Source: GCA-2746795 sp964643965
Lineage (GTDB): Bacteria > Chloroflexota > Anaerolineae > Promineifilales > Promineifilaceae
Direction of reading: 5' to 3'
Assembly (NCBI GenBank): GCA_964643965.1
Contig: CAZXVH010000071.1
Location: forward strand, 1-28,262
Length of the DNA: 28,262 bases
The position numbers were made by a program, and so were the translations under genes. The notes under the pieces are model-generated. The model ran no database searches. It was not told the origin of the DNA and worked only from the letters and a program-made list of their open reading frames with translations. Below, piece by piece: positions 19,501-25,477 of this stretch. The stretch's first letter is position 1. Each line of letters starts with the position of its first letter.

Positions 19501-22500
19501 CAGAGGCGGCAGTGGTGCGTTTGGCACCCCGGCCGGGATGCTCATGGGCATTGCCGCTGGCGACCTGGACGGCGACGGCGAAATCGAAATTGTGGCCCCA
19601 TCCGATACGTATACCGAGAATGGCGGCGCCTTTATGAACGCCATCTTCATCTATCGGGGTGATGGCGAAGATGCGGGCAACGGCAGCCCGCTCATCCGTC
19701 GCATCGACTTCCCCGCTCAGGGCGACCAACTTGGCCGTGAACACATTGGCTCTGTGGCGCTGGCCGACCTGGATGGACAGCCTGGCTCAGAAATCATCAT
19801 TGGCTCTGAACGCGGCATGTATGCCTTTTTCAACACCGGCGTCACCTACTGGTTTACCGATACTTTCCATGGCCCACACAATGCCACCGTCGTCACCCCC
19901 GCCGTAGGCAATCTCGACCTGGATGCCGCTCCAGAAATCGTGGTTAACATGAGCAATAATCTGGTGGTCTACACGGCCGCTGGCGACATTGCCTGGTCAG
20001 CCACCCTGCCTGCGGAAGTGGGTATGCCCCTGCTGGCAGACATGACCGGCGATGGCTTGTTAGACATCGTGGCCTACGACGCCAATGGCGGCGTGCGTTT
20101 GTACGATTACAACCTCGGCGCGCCGCAGCTTTTGTGGCAAACGACGCTCTCCAGCGCCATCGGCACGGTGCGCGGCGGCCCCGCCATTGTGGATGTGGAT
20201 GGCGACGGTTCGCCCGAAATCGCTATTTCCCACGATGGCTATCACACCGCGCTAGACGCCGCTGGCAATGTGGTCTGGTCTACCCAATTAGACCCTGGCG
20301 CTCCGGGCGGCGTCTCCGTGGCCGATATTGACGGCGACGGCGAAATCGAAATTGTGACAGGGATGCGTTATGACGATGGCATTGGCATAGGCAAACTCTA
20401 CGCGCTCAACGCCGATGGCTCTATTCTTTGGCAGCGCCCCGCCTATGACGATACCTCGGCCAACTCCCAATCGGTATTGGATTTGAACGGCGACGGCGTG
20501 TATGAAATCGCCTGGAATGGGGCACAGTATGGCTTCACCATCTTCAACGGCGCAGATGGCGAGATTCTGTTCAACGAACCGCTGGCTGAATCGCTGACCG
20601 GTACCGATTATCCCATCTTTGCGGATGTGGATGTGGATGGCTATGCTGAAATTGTAGCGCCCACAAACGGTGGCATTGCGGTTTTTGGGCAGGATGGCGC
20701 TTGGGGTGAATCGCGGACGGTGTGGAATCAGCACAGCTACCATATCACTAACGTCAACATCGACCTGACCATCCCGGCCGTCGAAGCGGATAGCTGGACG
20801 GTGCATAATACGTATCGCACCCAATGGCCGCAAGACATCGTGGTTCCCGTTTATGATGTAACCGTCACTCACACGGTGGGCTTGGCTGATGTGGCCGTGC
20901 TGACGGATACCTTCTCTTCGCCGCCCACGGTGAGCCATGACCCGGTGTATGGCTGGCATTACACCCAACTGGGCACACAGCCGGTGATCACGCGCACCTT
21001 TGACAGTATGCTGACAAATCTTGAACCGGGGGAAACGCAGCTGGTGGCGCAAGAAACGGCCGTTTCCTACATCTTCCCCAGCGGCGCCAACCAGATCACC
21101 CTCCCCCCTCTGTATGTGACAGCGGCGCATCTGGGCGAACTGACGCCGCTTGAGCAAAGCATTCCGGCGGGCGGCACGGCCGTTTTCAGCCTCACCCTCA
21201 CCAATCCCGCCAGCAGCGCCGATACGTTTGCTCTGGCGGTCAGCGGGGCGCCGTCTGCCTGGTTGAGTTATCCGGCCAGCGTACCCTTGAACGCCGGTGA
21301 AACGGTGATCGCGCCGATTACCGTCGCGGTGCCTGACGGGACAGAGGCCGATGTGCGGCCGCTGTTCGTCGATGTCAGTAACAGTGGCGGCGGCAGCGAC
21401 AGCTTGCAAGCCACCTTGACTGTGTTTGACGGCCTCGATCTGACCATCGCCCCAACCAGGCAAACGGCTTTGCCCGACGCGCCCACCGCCTACACCCTGA
21501 CGTTGACCAATCTGGAAGCGGCGTCTCGCACTTACAGCTTCACCGGTTCCGGTCTTGTCGATCTGGAATTACCTGGAAGCCTGGTGGTAGCAGGGGGTGG
21601 GGTGGAAACGGCCGTTTTNNNNNNNNNNNNNNNNNNNNNNNNNNNNNNNNNNNNNNNNNNNNNNNNNNNNNNNNNNNNNNNNNNNNNNNNNNNNNNNNNN
21701 NNNNNNNNNNNNNNNNNNGCCACCGCAAATGCGGCCACCGCCACCTCGCCCGACCAGCTTCCCTTCACCATTAAAGCGACGGCGGCCTCTGGCGGCTCTG
21801 CCAGCGCCGATGCGGTTTTGGAGATTCTGGCAGTGGCGCAAGCGGATCTGATGTTGACGCCTGATCCGGCGGTAGCTGGCCCGTTGAGTACAGCGGCGCT
21901 GACCCTCACCGTCACCAATCTCAGCAGCCTGGCGGAAACATTTGACTTGCAAGTAAGCGTACCTGCTGGCTGGAGCTATGAATTGGTAGACAACAGCGGT
22001 CCTGTCAGCAGCGTTTCCTTGCCGCCCACCGTCTTCAATTCCGCCGAATTGATGCTGCGCGTCACGCCTGATGCGGCGGCGGTGGTGGGGGATTATGAGG
22101 TGATGGTAACGGCCGTTGCCCAAAGCAGCGGCGCCACAGCCGGGAGCGTTACGGGAACGGTTGCAGTGGTGGCTCAAGGGGTGCATGTGGCCTTCACCTC
22201 TGGCCCCGCCTCGCTCGATCCGCGTGATCCGGCTACCTGGAATGTGCAGGTGACAAACACCGGCAATGCCGCCGACAGCTTTGACCTGGAAACGGGGGGC
22301 ATCATGGCGCTGGCTGGCTCCGTCTCGCCCAACACCGTGACCCTGGCGGCGGGCGCTTCCCAAACGGTGCAGTTAAGCGTGGATGGCCTGGATTCAGTCT
22401 TGCCGCAAACCTATCTGGTGAACGTGGCGGCCACCTCGCAAACCGATACGCGCATCGCCGACGACGATACCACCAGCGTGGATGTGACGGCTTTTGAAGC

Positions 22501-23350
22501 GGTGCAAGTGGCCTGGCAGCCGGCCGCGCAAACGGTAACAAATACGCTGACGGCGCAGTTTACCTTGCTCATCACCAATACCGGCAATGTCAGCACAGTG
22601 TATGATGTGGAAACGGCCGTTCCTGGAGCCGCCACCACCTTACCCACCGACCAACTGCTCGTTCCCGCTCACAGCGCCATGCAGGTGGTAGTGACGGTCA
22701 AGGCGCCTGATGCAGGTGTTTACACGCTCACAGGCACAGCCAATTCTACCAGCAGCAGCGCCAGCGACAGTGCGCCTGCTACTCTGACGATTGTGATTAC
22801 CAACCATGCTCCGGTGGTGGATGCGGGTGAGGGACAGGTGGCGGCTGAGGGAACGGCCGTTCTTTTCAACGGCTCTGCCTCAGACCCGGACGGCGATGAC
22901 TTCGACCTGTTGTGGCGCTTTGGCGATGGCGGCGCGGCGGCCGGCTCCCTGACGCCCAGCCACACCTTCGGCGACAACGGCGTCTACAACGTGACGCTCA
23001 CCGTCACCGATACCGGCGGCTTGGTCGGCGCGGACAATGTGCTGATCACAGTGCACAACGTGGCCCCTGAGGTGGAAGCTGGCGTCAATCTCACAGGCAA
23101 TCCCAATGAAGCTATCCAGTTCGACGGCAGCTTCACTGATCCCGGTACACTGGATACCCACACCATCGCCTGGGACTTTGGCGATGGGCAGAGCGCGGTC
23201 GGCAGCCTCACGCCCAGCCATGCCTACGCCGCTTCCGGCCAGTACACTGTCACCCTCACTGTCACCGATGATGATGGCGGCAGCGCCAGCGATACCCTGG
23301 TGGTGCAGGTGCAGTACCGGTTGATGCTGCCGGTTATCATGAAACCATAA
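10574..23350 (+). CDS. Giant secreted multidomain adhesin-like protein (~4258 aa) with assembly gap
   Basis: The start MNEKSKFHQFISLVV leads a signal peptide ending near AVAAQ. In order: a REP-derived Ser/Thr linker (~45-60); a transglutaminase-like domain (~225-375) with His351 and Asp367 but Gly281 at the Cys position; a GxxxG-rich hydrophobic stretch (820-844); low-complexity Ser/Thr linkers; NEW3/Ig-like beta domains (~1255-1495); a helical Cys-containing segment (~1503-1605); more Ig-like domains; and a seven-residue repeat (~1867-1887). Then come eight related jelly-roll modules (~1916-2961, DGVSQG and VDLY motifs), an integrin-type FG-GAP propeller (~2985-3375, DLDGDGEIEI), further Ig-like domains broken by the N run, and two PKD domains (~4076-4247, RFGDGG and DFGDGQ). 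The tail is YRLMLPVIMKP. It is probably a surface adhesin or matrix protein. The frame is continuous across the 100 N. Confidence 0.9.
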   Translation: MNEKSKFHQFISLVVSLGLLLQLILPLGAVAAQPVTQAPIPTTVVELVETTVSTSSTNAVSATNQPAALSPLTLSKAQSTFQAGATAVITYTLRNTLPPTLRPDADASDTITDTIAAINATDFAADPNNIRDTQLTLQLTNGQTALQSASLPADQAGDAFSFSLGDIPPLSAAELVLELTIPASAADFVELDAGVVGNGRFRSIPVSASISPIRLAPDGFAQWLTCTPDANCADAYVIRKAAELGHDPTAIFEFVRGLGYESYEGSLRGSRGTLWSEAGNGFDQASLLIALLRASGIPAAYRLGALDQTDAQTLLNSMFPAVNAPSGLVSAGTATADPANDSTLIAEVQNHAWAEAYFPGGGWTTLDPAFASAQPGDQFGSASGGQLVELPDATRHKVTVSLEVEKYSQFPVGGSNLYRVNPLTASFSAVALAGEPLVFAHLVDSAYQGGMAFTTAEHTYTPYFVFGEAQTLIEGDPFGELISNFPFGQDLVVAEWLDFTVTSPGGSSETFRRELFDDIGYEVRAGNGLISDMARDETARLSLMSSWTTLFAAYDVPEEAINDIYQEMVAQTEAGIATREATAGLQDTPSPTPEQNELAKEAIITYGNIARLAQRMHLLKFAAASDQSHDYIGDAFLVKAYPDSPRLFTVGWERNDQEETESISFDLLHNKIRAIAYPGQTDIGTEAFLFWRGLLDMAIEHQILQEVAPEPIISVGAVFNQAIADDIALERITFGTLDELAALPISEQAKARITTVLTENTNSYVLVPAQMVTLPGAPEATIGWLEINNETLELIDTMENGQHMAVAYAGLAKFSQKAGSFIGGFTAGFFSYTMGFWIGFFGQMPLGDQDIEAVIAASKQTAAEWGEKAEDACVKKSDKKWCKRGVAAGNAIGSAILAKADPPLQEMLFVLPLDAPEVNEETAVSLSQTASLTGKAVQTNVTTNLVGLTGPAAHAWTTAAQNSFIFDSLSVGSADVYQNGTLVASGAVTAASTSSATPTSSATSPTPASAQTDNSAITISGSADGTLSFYAPALPDLGGGSQLHSYNLSLNAANYTLALTNATVSVNGSSYSGDNLEIRSSSPSQLSGSGATAVPNFATSAAFTPNGGGFMVADAVGSLTVGGSPVSAANGFALANVNSQGSIAPAGATDTFSYSGNADFFALDLSSDSSTIPADSAASFDADIAANFTGSYTLTAHAPSGWDVSANASGLISAQPPVGAAAGAYTILVTAQSQTYPDLFVSAEHGVTLTAVSGVSVSVAPDPTFTVPWGPAYEVVNFDTAVGRLQIPNAAFAATIQNTSSIAHTFDVDVSGLPFGWTILGGEAGSDQLSLPLAAGETVQLALYISPTTSLPPSGNSYPFNITATAADDGAITAVDNETFTMPAVAYPAVTVNPTTLYAAENSEATFDVTLTNIGNTSGSFDLASTVPVNDWSVSNLQSSIFLSPGAAATHPVTVTITNGEPGVDYPVGIGAAAPTLPYTPTTAVTIYLVSALTEPIYQAASCTLDSVALEAAIISLAGAVGRLEESCSSGDCDMGQRDDVVAAIRSVSSYAQGASSLVASHTALNTLADTLAGHSDDVDIEADLAALTPAMTDLGDELCQIEQYAPAARFNPYMAAILLGDTANLNLDVSNEGALASTYAITVTGLPGGDLTFNELIQPGATTTLPLTPTPATLAVFDLTATVVPDEAPGLAATAVSRLHVVDKFVQVTAVLPDPAFVETGTSSSTISAEIANVSGVVQAANVRTAVFDPGGSQIWTTDAPLNVLVGNPRLYELGAVDTSGWAAGVYTVTVELLDDSDTLIPEGSGYGYLSVGQALGASHTVAPTLTPPGTVTVTTVITTEILAGPLVLSNEAAPLPWPATGLVDSEQFTVDGEQFTVDGEPLAVDDEAGAEVEEQMLPTNLASPNTITGTVILRYEQDEAALSGTWGSFNESRASNGSYLRADAAGETAVFNFTGTWVNLGFIGDRYSGQAEIFIDGVSQGVLDLYRRDITAVSFVYDGLSAGAHTLTVAALNSATPQASNDYVQLDYLDVYNGGSYADGSFEETDSRLFLSTGWSNIADANASGGSYRRGSAATAWFPFTGDSVTYQALAYNAGGKVDLSIDGVYKTTFDLYNPLVSITRTLSFDGLGAGPHLLQVSSYRGNATVDAFATPGTAPFYTPPTPGSFTRYEEENPAFLYNGLPYTRTSQSWTRSDHIYKSEASGGQLLYSRTANDTASLTFDGVWASVGFFTDADSGRAEIFLDGVSQGVVDLYSNEEDVVSFTYDGLIAGSHTLSVTVLGTSNPLAGSQYVNLDYVDAWDGSALPLGRFEQTDAAVYRSGGWQDVAAANASGGSYSEAVLHGEPSVWFPFTGDSVTYQAWDFAYADEVGITIDDVFLGYYDIRTGIAPTITYSFDNLGAGLHMLKVRDYRSEPTLDAFITPAISASTPPPAAQVFTRHEEDDPAIRYNGLPYSQTSASWDRAFNVARASDGQYIVSSIAGNSISFDFNGVWVVAGFATSNRGGQAEIFIDGISQGVVDLYSRDDDTASFIYSGLPDTTHTISATLLSSNHPNASGTQMMVDYFDTWDGSALPAGTYEEDNPLVYRGDRYDAWSVFSEPAASDGRYIRDAFQHESAVWFPFTGDSFTILALANNSGDHAEIVIDGISQGQFNLYNTTPISRPISFDGLGSGPHVAQMIHRRGYLSADAFVTPGMAPFYQPPANTGVVRYEESHPDLRYNTLYEWRTRPQSWYKETVGSTSGGWHTSSAHAGDAVSLTFNGRWAAVGFRVRHRAGQAELFLDGVSQGIINVDNIPGEDVRFYPFGDLITGTHTISVSVVSGQVYFDYFDVWDGQPMSDDLVNARRGEDNGRLHYTANLQDVNHPHAIDGDMVVPGLWYVDSNTWYSFVGNSFDLLGVTRNNISNGDLFIDGVLVGTADFAYPYSEQPFSFHYSGLADGPHVVRINNNASLRVDAFQSNPAQPTPYLPVAEWWDNAPRGGSGAFGTPAGMLMGIAAGDLDGDGEIEIVAPSDTYTENGGAFMNAIFIYRGDGEDAGNGSPLIRRIDFPAQGDQLGREHIGSVALADLDGQPGSEIIIGSERGMYAFFNTGVTYWFTDTFHGPHNATVVTPAVGNLDLDAAPEIVVNMSNNLVVYTAAGDIAWSATLPAEVGMPLLADMTGDGLLDIVAYDANGGVRLYDYNLGAPQLLWQTTLSSAIGTVRGGPAIVDVDGDGSPEIAISHDGYHTALDAAGNVVWSTQLDPGAPGGVSVADIDGDGEIEIVTGMRYDDGIGIGKLYALNADGSILWQRPAYDDTSANSQSVLDLNGDGVYEIAWNGAQYGFTIFNGADGEILFNEPLAESLTGTDYPIFADVDVDGYAEIVAPTNGGIAVFGQDGAWGESRTVWNQHSYHITNVNIDLTIPAVEADSWTVHNTYRTQWPQDIVVPVYDVTVTHTVGLADVAVLTDTFSSPPTVSHDPVYGWHYTQLGTQPVITRTFDSMLTNLEPGETQLVAQETAVSYIFPSGANQITLPPLYVTAAHLGELTPLEQSIPAGGTAVFSLTLTNPASSADTFALAVSGAPSAWLSYPASVPLNAGETVIAPITVAVPDGTEADVRPLFVDVSNSGGGSDSLQATLTVFDGLDLTIAPTRQTALPDAPTAYTLTLTNLEAASRTYSFTGSGLVDLELPGSLVVAGGGVETAVXXXXXXXXXXXXXXXXXXXXXXXXXXXXXXXXXXATANAATATSPDQLPFTIKATAASGGSASADAVLEILAVAQADLMLTPDPAVAGPLSTAALTLTVTNLSSLAETFDLQVSVPAGWSYELVDNSGPVSSVSLPPTVFNSAELMLRVTPDAAAVVGDYEVMVTAVAQSSGATAGSVTGTVAVVAQGVHVAFTSGPASLDPRDPATWNVQVTNTGNAADSFDLETGGIMALAGSVSPNTVTLAAGASQTVQLSVDGLDSVLPQTYLVNVAATSQTDTRIADDDTTSVDVTAFEAVQVAWQPAAQTVTNTLTAQFTLLITNTGNVSTVYDVETAVPGAATTLPTDQLLVPAHSAMQVVVTVKAPDAGVYTLTGTANSTSSSASDSAPATLTIVITNHAPVVDAGEGQVAAEGTAVLFNGSASDPDGDDFDLLWRFGDGGAAAGSLTPSHTFGDNGVYNVTLTVTDTGGLVGADNVLITVHNVAPEVEAGVNLTGNPNEAIQFDGSFTDPGTLDTHTIAWDFGDGQSAVGSLTPSHAYAASGQYTVTLTVTDDDGGSASDTLVVQVQYRLMLPVIMKP
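10706..10743. repeat. REP-like 17-bp palindrome inside the giant coding sequence
   Basis: GTTGAGCTTGTCGAAAC (10706-10722) and GTTTCGACAAGCTCAAC (10727-10743) are perfect complements around CACC. The element is translated as VELVETTVSTSST, just after the signal peptide. CGACAAGCTC is a familiar core of dispersed bacterial palindromes. Confidence 0.8.
13548..13581 (+). repeat. Two direct copies of a CGACAAGCTCAGCAAC repeat in the giant gene
   Basis: The 16-bp sequence occurs at 13548-13563 and 13566-13581, an 18-bp period that keeps the frame. It is translated as STSSATPTSSAT. It shares the CGACAAGCTC core with the palindrome at 10727-10743, so the same element family contributed a second linker. 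Confidence 0.75.
16173..16235 (+). repeat. Three imperfect 21-bp repeats in the giant gene
   Basis: The copies are 16173-16193, 16194-16214 and 16215-16235, translated as seven-residue units (GEQFTVD). Each is made of 7-bp subunits of the ACAGTKK type, akin to the ACAGTGG repeat at the window end. It lies in a linker between the Ig-like domains and the eight-module array. Confidence 0.75.
16319..19458 (+). repeat. Eight related beta-sandwich modules arranged as four A/B pairs
   Basis: Modules of about 125-135 residues alternate. Type A starts RYEE or RHEE and carries FDGVWASVGF, AEIFLDGVSQGVVDLY, then YVNLDYVDAWDG. Type B starts FEETD-like and carries VWFPFTGDSVTYQA, a short DGV strand, FDGLGAGPH, then VDAFATPG. 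The A starts are near 16319, 17081, 17884 and 18697. The design resembles galactose-binding-like jelly rolls of bacterial surface proteins. The last B module is the most divergent. Confidence 0.8.
21619..21718. other. Assembly gap (100 N) in the giant gene
   Basis: Exactly 100 N, starting directly after a copy of AACGGCCGTTTT, in an Ig-like region. The frame is kept with this length. If the gene is intact, the true gap is congruent to 1 modulo 3. Confidence 0.95.
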
Positions 23351-23358
23351 CGGCCGTG

Positions 23359-23394
23359 CAGGTGCGACGCACTTCCCTCAGTGCGTCGCACCTG
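23359..23394 (+). terminator. Perfect 15-bp hairpin after the giant gene
   Basis: CAGGTGCGACGCACT (23359-23373) pairs with AGTGCGTCGCACCTG (23380-23394) around TCCCTC, 8 nt after the stop codon. No clear T tract follows, so it could be a rho-independent terminator of unusual form or a REP-like element serving as an mRNA end. The remaining 23395-23565 has no gene. It is the presumed promoter region of the next regulator, without a box I can place. Confidence 0.65.
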
Positions 23395-23565
23395 TTCATC
23401 CTACGTTAATAACTGGGGGATTGATCCGCAGCGCCACACTCTTTATAATGAGGCGTACATTCTTGCCCAACATCCACACCCTCTTTCCATACAACTACAG
23501 CAACACCATTCTCACAAACCTCAAACTCTACCAAAGCTGTTTGCAAAATATTAGGGATTAAAAAA

Positions 23566-24507
23566 GTGTCTGACTATTGCATCTCGCTTTTCGGCAGATT
23601 CCTCGTCAAAAAAGACGATCTGATTTTAGCGGGGTTTGAAGGAGCCAAAGTGCAAGAGCTGTTTTGCTACTTGCTGCTGTACCATGACCGTCCCCATCAT
23701 CGAGAACACCTGGCTACTGTGCTTTGGCCAGAACAGGCGGCCGCCCCTTCCAAAAAGTATTTACGCAAAACATTGTGGCAATTACAAAGCAATCTGATCT
23801 CCCCGGATGAACAGCAGGAACGGCCGTTTCTCGCCGCCGATAACGAGTGGATTCAACTCAACATACCGGCAGAGTGCCAGGTGGACGCGGTGCTATTTGA
23901 GCAGGCGTTTGCTAAGGTGGGCGACATACCTGGCGTCCAGCTAAACAGCGCCCAGGCAGAAATCGTGGAGCAGATGGCTGCTTTATATCAGGGTGATCTG
24001 CTAGAAGGCTGGTATCAGGAGTGGTGCTTGTTTGAGCGGGAACGTTTTTTGCACATGTATTTGAAGCTCTGCGACAAACTGATGCGCTACTGCACCGCCA
24101 ACGCTGCGTATGAAGCGGGCATCGCCTATGGCGCCAATATTTTGCGCTACGACCGGGCGCGGGAACGAACCCACCGCCAACTCATGCGCCTGCATTATCT
24201 TTCTGGTAACCGCACCGGGGCGCTGCGCCAATATCAACGCTGCCGACAAGCGCTGCAAGAAGAATTGGGCGTGGCGCCAGCCCGTTTAACCCAAGACCTG
24301 TACCAACAAATCTGCGCCGACGCCCTGCCGCCGGATGTGGCCCGTCCTTTCTCTCCTCTGAAAAGCAGCCCGCCGGCCGACGCCGAATCATGGGCGCAGG
24401 TGTTGCAAAACCTCAAACAGATGCAGGGCAACCTCGCTCATTTGCAGCAAAATTTAAGCCAGGAAATCAGCCACCTCGAGTCCCGGCTCAATTCCCCACC
24501 CGCCTGA
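23566..24507 (+). CDS. Short SARP-type transcriptional regulator (winged helix plus BTAD) with C-terminal coiled coil
   Basis: A 313-residue protein starting with GTG (AGGG about 12 nt upstream). Residues 1-95 form the winged helix (CISLFGRFLVKKDD, EHLATVLWPEQ, KYLRKTLWQLQSNL). Residues about 100-250 form the BTAD domain (LYQGDLLEGWYQEWCLFERE, GALRQYQRCRQALQEELGVA). There is no ATPase or TPR part, unlike the regulator at 4692-7778. After a proline-rich linker, residues about 270-308 form a coiled coil (VLQNLKQMQGNLAHLQQNLS). SARP proteins bind direct repeats and activate neighbouring clusters. It precedes the injection-system genes on the same strand, its most likely target by position. The coiled coil may mediate dimerisation or sensing of a partner. 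Confidence 0.88.
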   Translation: MSDYCISLFGRFLVKKDDLILAGFEGAKVQELFCYLLLYHDRPHHREHLATVLWPEQAAAPSKKYLRKTLWQLQSNLISPDEQQERPFLAADNEWIQLNIPAECQVDAVLFEQAFAKVGDIPGVQLNSAQAEIVEQMAALYQGDLLEGWYQEWCLFERERFLHMYLKLCDKLMRYCTANAAYEAGIAYGANILRYDRARERTHRQLMRLHYLSGNRTGALRQYQRCRQALQEELGVAPARLTQDLYQQICADALPPDVARPFSPLKSSPPADAESWAQVLQNLKQMQGNLAHLQQNLSQEISHLESRLNSPPA

Positions 24508-24509
24508 CT

Positions 24510-24533
24510 GGGAGCGCGGACAGCTTGTCCGCC
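24510..24533. repeat. Single copy of the GCGGACA-GCT-TGTCCGC hairpin element
   Basis: These 24 bp are identical to the core of the 30-bp unit in the DUF1786 array. Stem arms are 24516-24522 and 24526-24532. It sits 2 nt after the regulator stop and could act in 3' end formation. It shows that the array unit is a dispersed element. Confidence 0.85.
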
Positions 24534-24666
24534 CCTACCCAAATTGGAACGCTGCCGGAGACGGCTCAGAGACGTTTCAAGAATCCCCCCTCCGTTATAC
24601 TGCCCTCAATCACCTTCACGCCTCACGTCGGATTTTGACTTTGACCACCAATACCCTGAGACCCAT

Positions 24667-24870
24667 ATGGATTCGTTTGAGCTGCAAAACCATTCTTTTA
24701 TCATCAGGATTTGGCGTGAAGAGACAACGAGTTCTCCTGATACGGGTATTTGGCGGGGACATATTACGCATGTTCCCAGCGGCGAGCGGCAGTATTTACA
24801 ACAACTAGACGATATTACTTCCTTTCTCCAGCCCTATTTACGCAGCATGGGCGTCAACGTGATTCGGTGA
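24667..24870 (+). CDS. Small WRE-motif protein preceding injection-system genes
   Basis: A 67-residue protein, MDSFELQNHSFIIRIWREET, then GIWRGHITHVPSGERQYLQQ and an amphipathic end DDITSFLQPYLRSMGVNVIR. It shares the R-x-W-R-E, W-R and C-terminal-helix pattern with the protein at 7875. There is no signal peptide. The stop is 19 bp before the DUF4255 gene, so cotranscription with the injection system is likely. The function is unknown. The repeated pairing with BTAD regulators suggests a regulatory or assembly accessory, but this is inference. The ribosome site is weak, and no better in-frame start was seen. Confidence 0.7.
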   Translation: MDSFELQNHSFIIRIWREETTSSPDTGIWRGHITHVPSGERQYLQQLDDITSFLQPYLRSMGVNVIR

Positions 24871-24889
24871 GGATTTTATAAGGTAAGGT

Positions 24890-25477
24890 ATGGCAGATTT
24901 TCGGGCAATAACGGCCGTTACCCAGGCCATCATCTACACCCTCCAAACCAACTACAACCCGGCCGACTTCAACAACGATCTGGAGTTTGAAGTCTACGTG
25001 GCCGCCGATTTTGCCGCGCCCATGACGGCCGGCGTCTCCCTCTTCCTCTACCGCCTCTTACCCAACGGCAGCCACCGCCCCCCGTCCGGCCGTTTAGCCC
25101 CAGACGGCCAGCGTTACCGCAACATGCTCCCCCTTGACCTGCACTTCCTGCTCACCGTGTGGGGCACAGACGCCTCCTTGCAGCACACCATCGCCGGTTG
25201 GATGATGCGCGTCCTGGAAGACACGCCCATTTTGCCCGCAGGCCTACTCCACGCCGTCGCGCCCGATGTCTTTCACGGCGACGAAACGGTGGAGGTGACG
25301 TTGGCCGATTTAGCCACAGAAGACCTGTTCCACATCTGGGAAACGATTGTGCAAAACGATTACCAGCTTTCCGTGCCGTATGTGGCTCGCAGCATCCGCA
25401 TTGAATCTGCCCAACTCTTGCAGACCGGCGGGCCGGTGCAGGAACGGCGCTTTGACTACGCAAAGGCAGCAGGATGA
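24890..25477 (+). CDS. DUF4255 / Pvc16-like protein of a contractile injection system
   Basis: A 195-residue protein. The N-terminal part FRAITAVTQAIIYTLQTNY, then VSLFLYRLLPNGSHR, RYRNMLPLDLHFLLTVWG and AGWMMRVLEDTPILPAGLL is the characteristic DUF4255 (Pvc16 N-terminal) pattern. In Photorhabdus virulence cassettes and the antifeeding prophage, the 16-type protein caps or terminates the tube-sheath. It acts in the cytoplasm during particle assembly. Translation is coupled to the next gene by an ATGA overlap at 25474-25477, and the sheath gene follows. AAGG-type ribosome signals precede the ATG. The context makes the assignment firm, although sequence alone does not show a capping function. 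Confidence 0.9.
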   Translation: MADFRAITAVTQAIIYTLQTNYNPADFNNDLEFEVYVAADFAAPMTAGVSLFLYRLLPNGSHRPPSGRLAPDGQRYRNMLPLDLHFLLTVWGTDASLQHTIAGWMMRVLEDTPILPAGLLHAVAPDVFHGDETVEVTLADLATEDLFHIWETIVQNDYQLSVPYVARSIRIESAQLLQTGGPVQERRFDYAKAAG

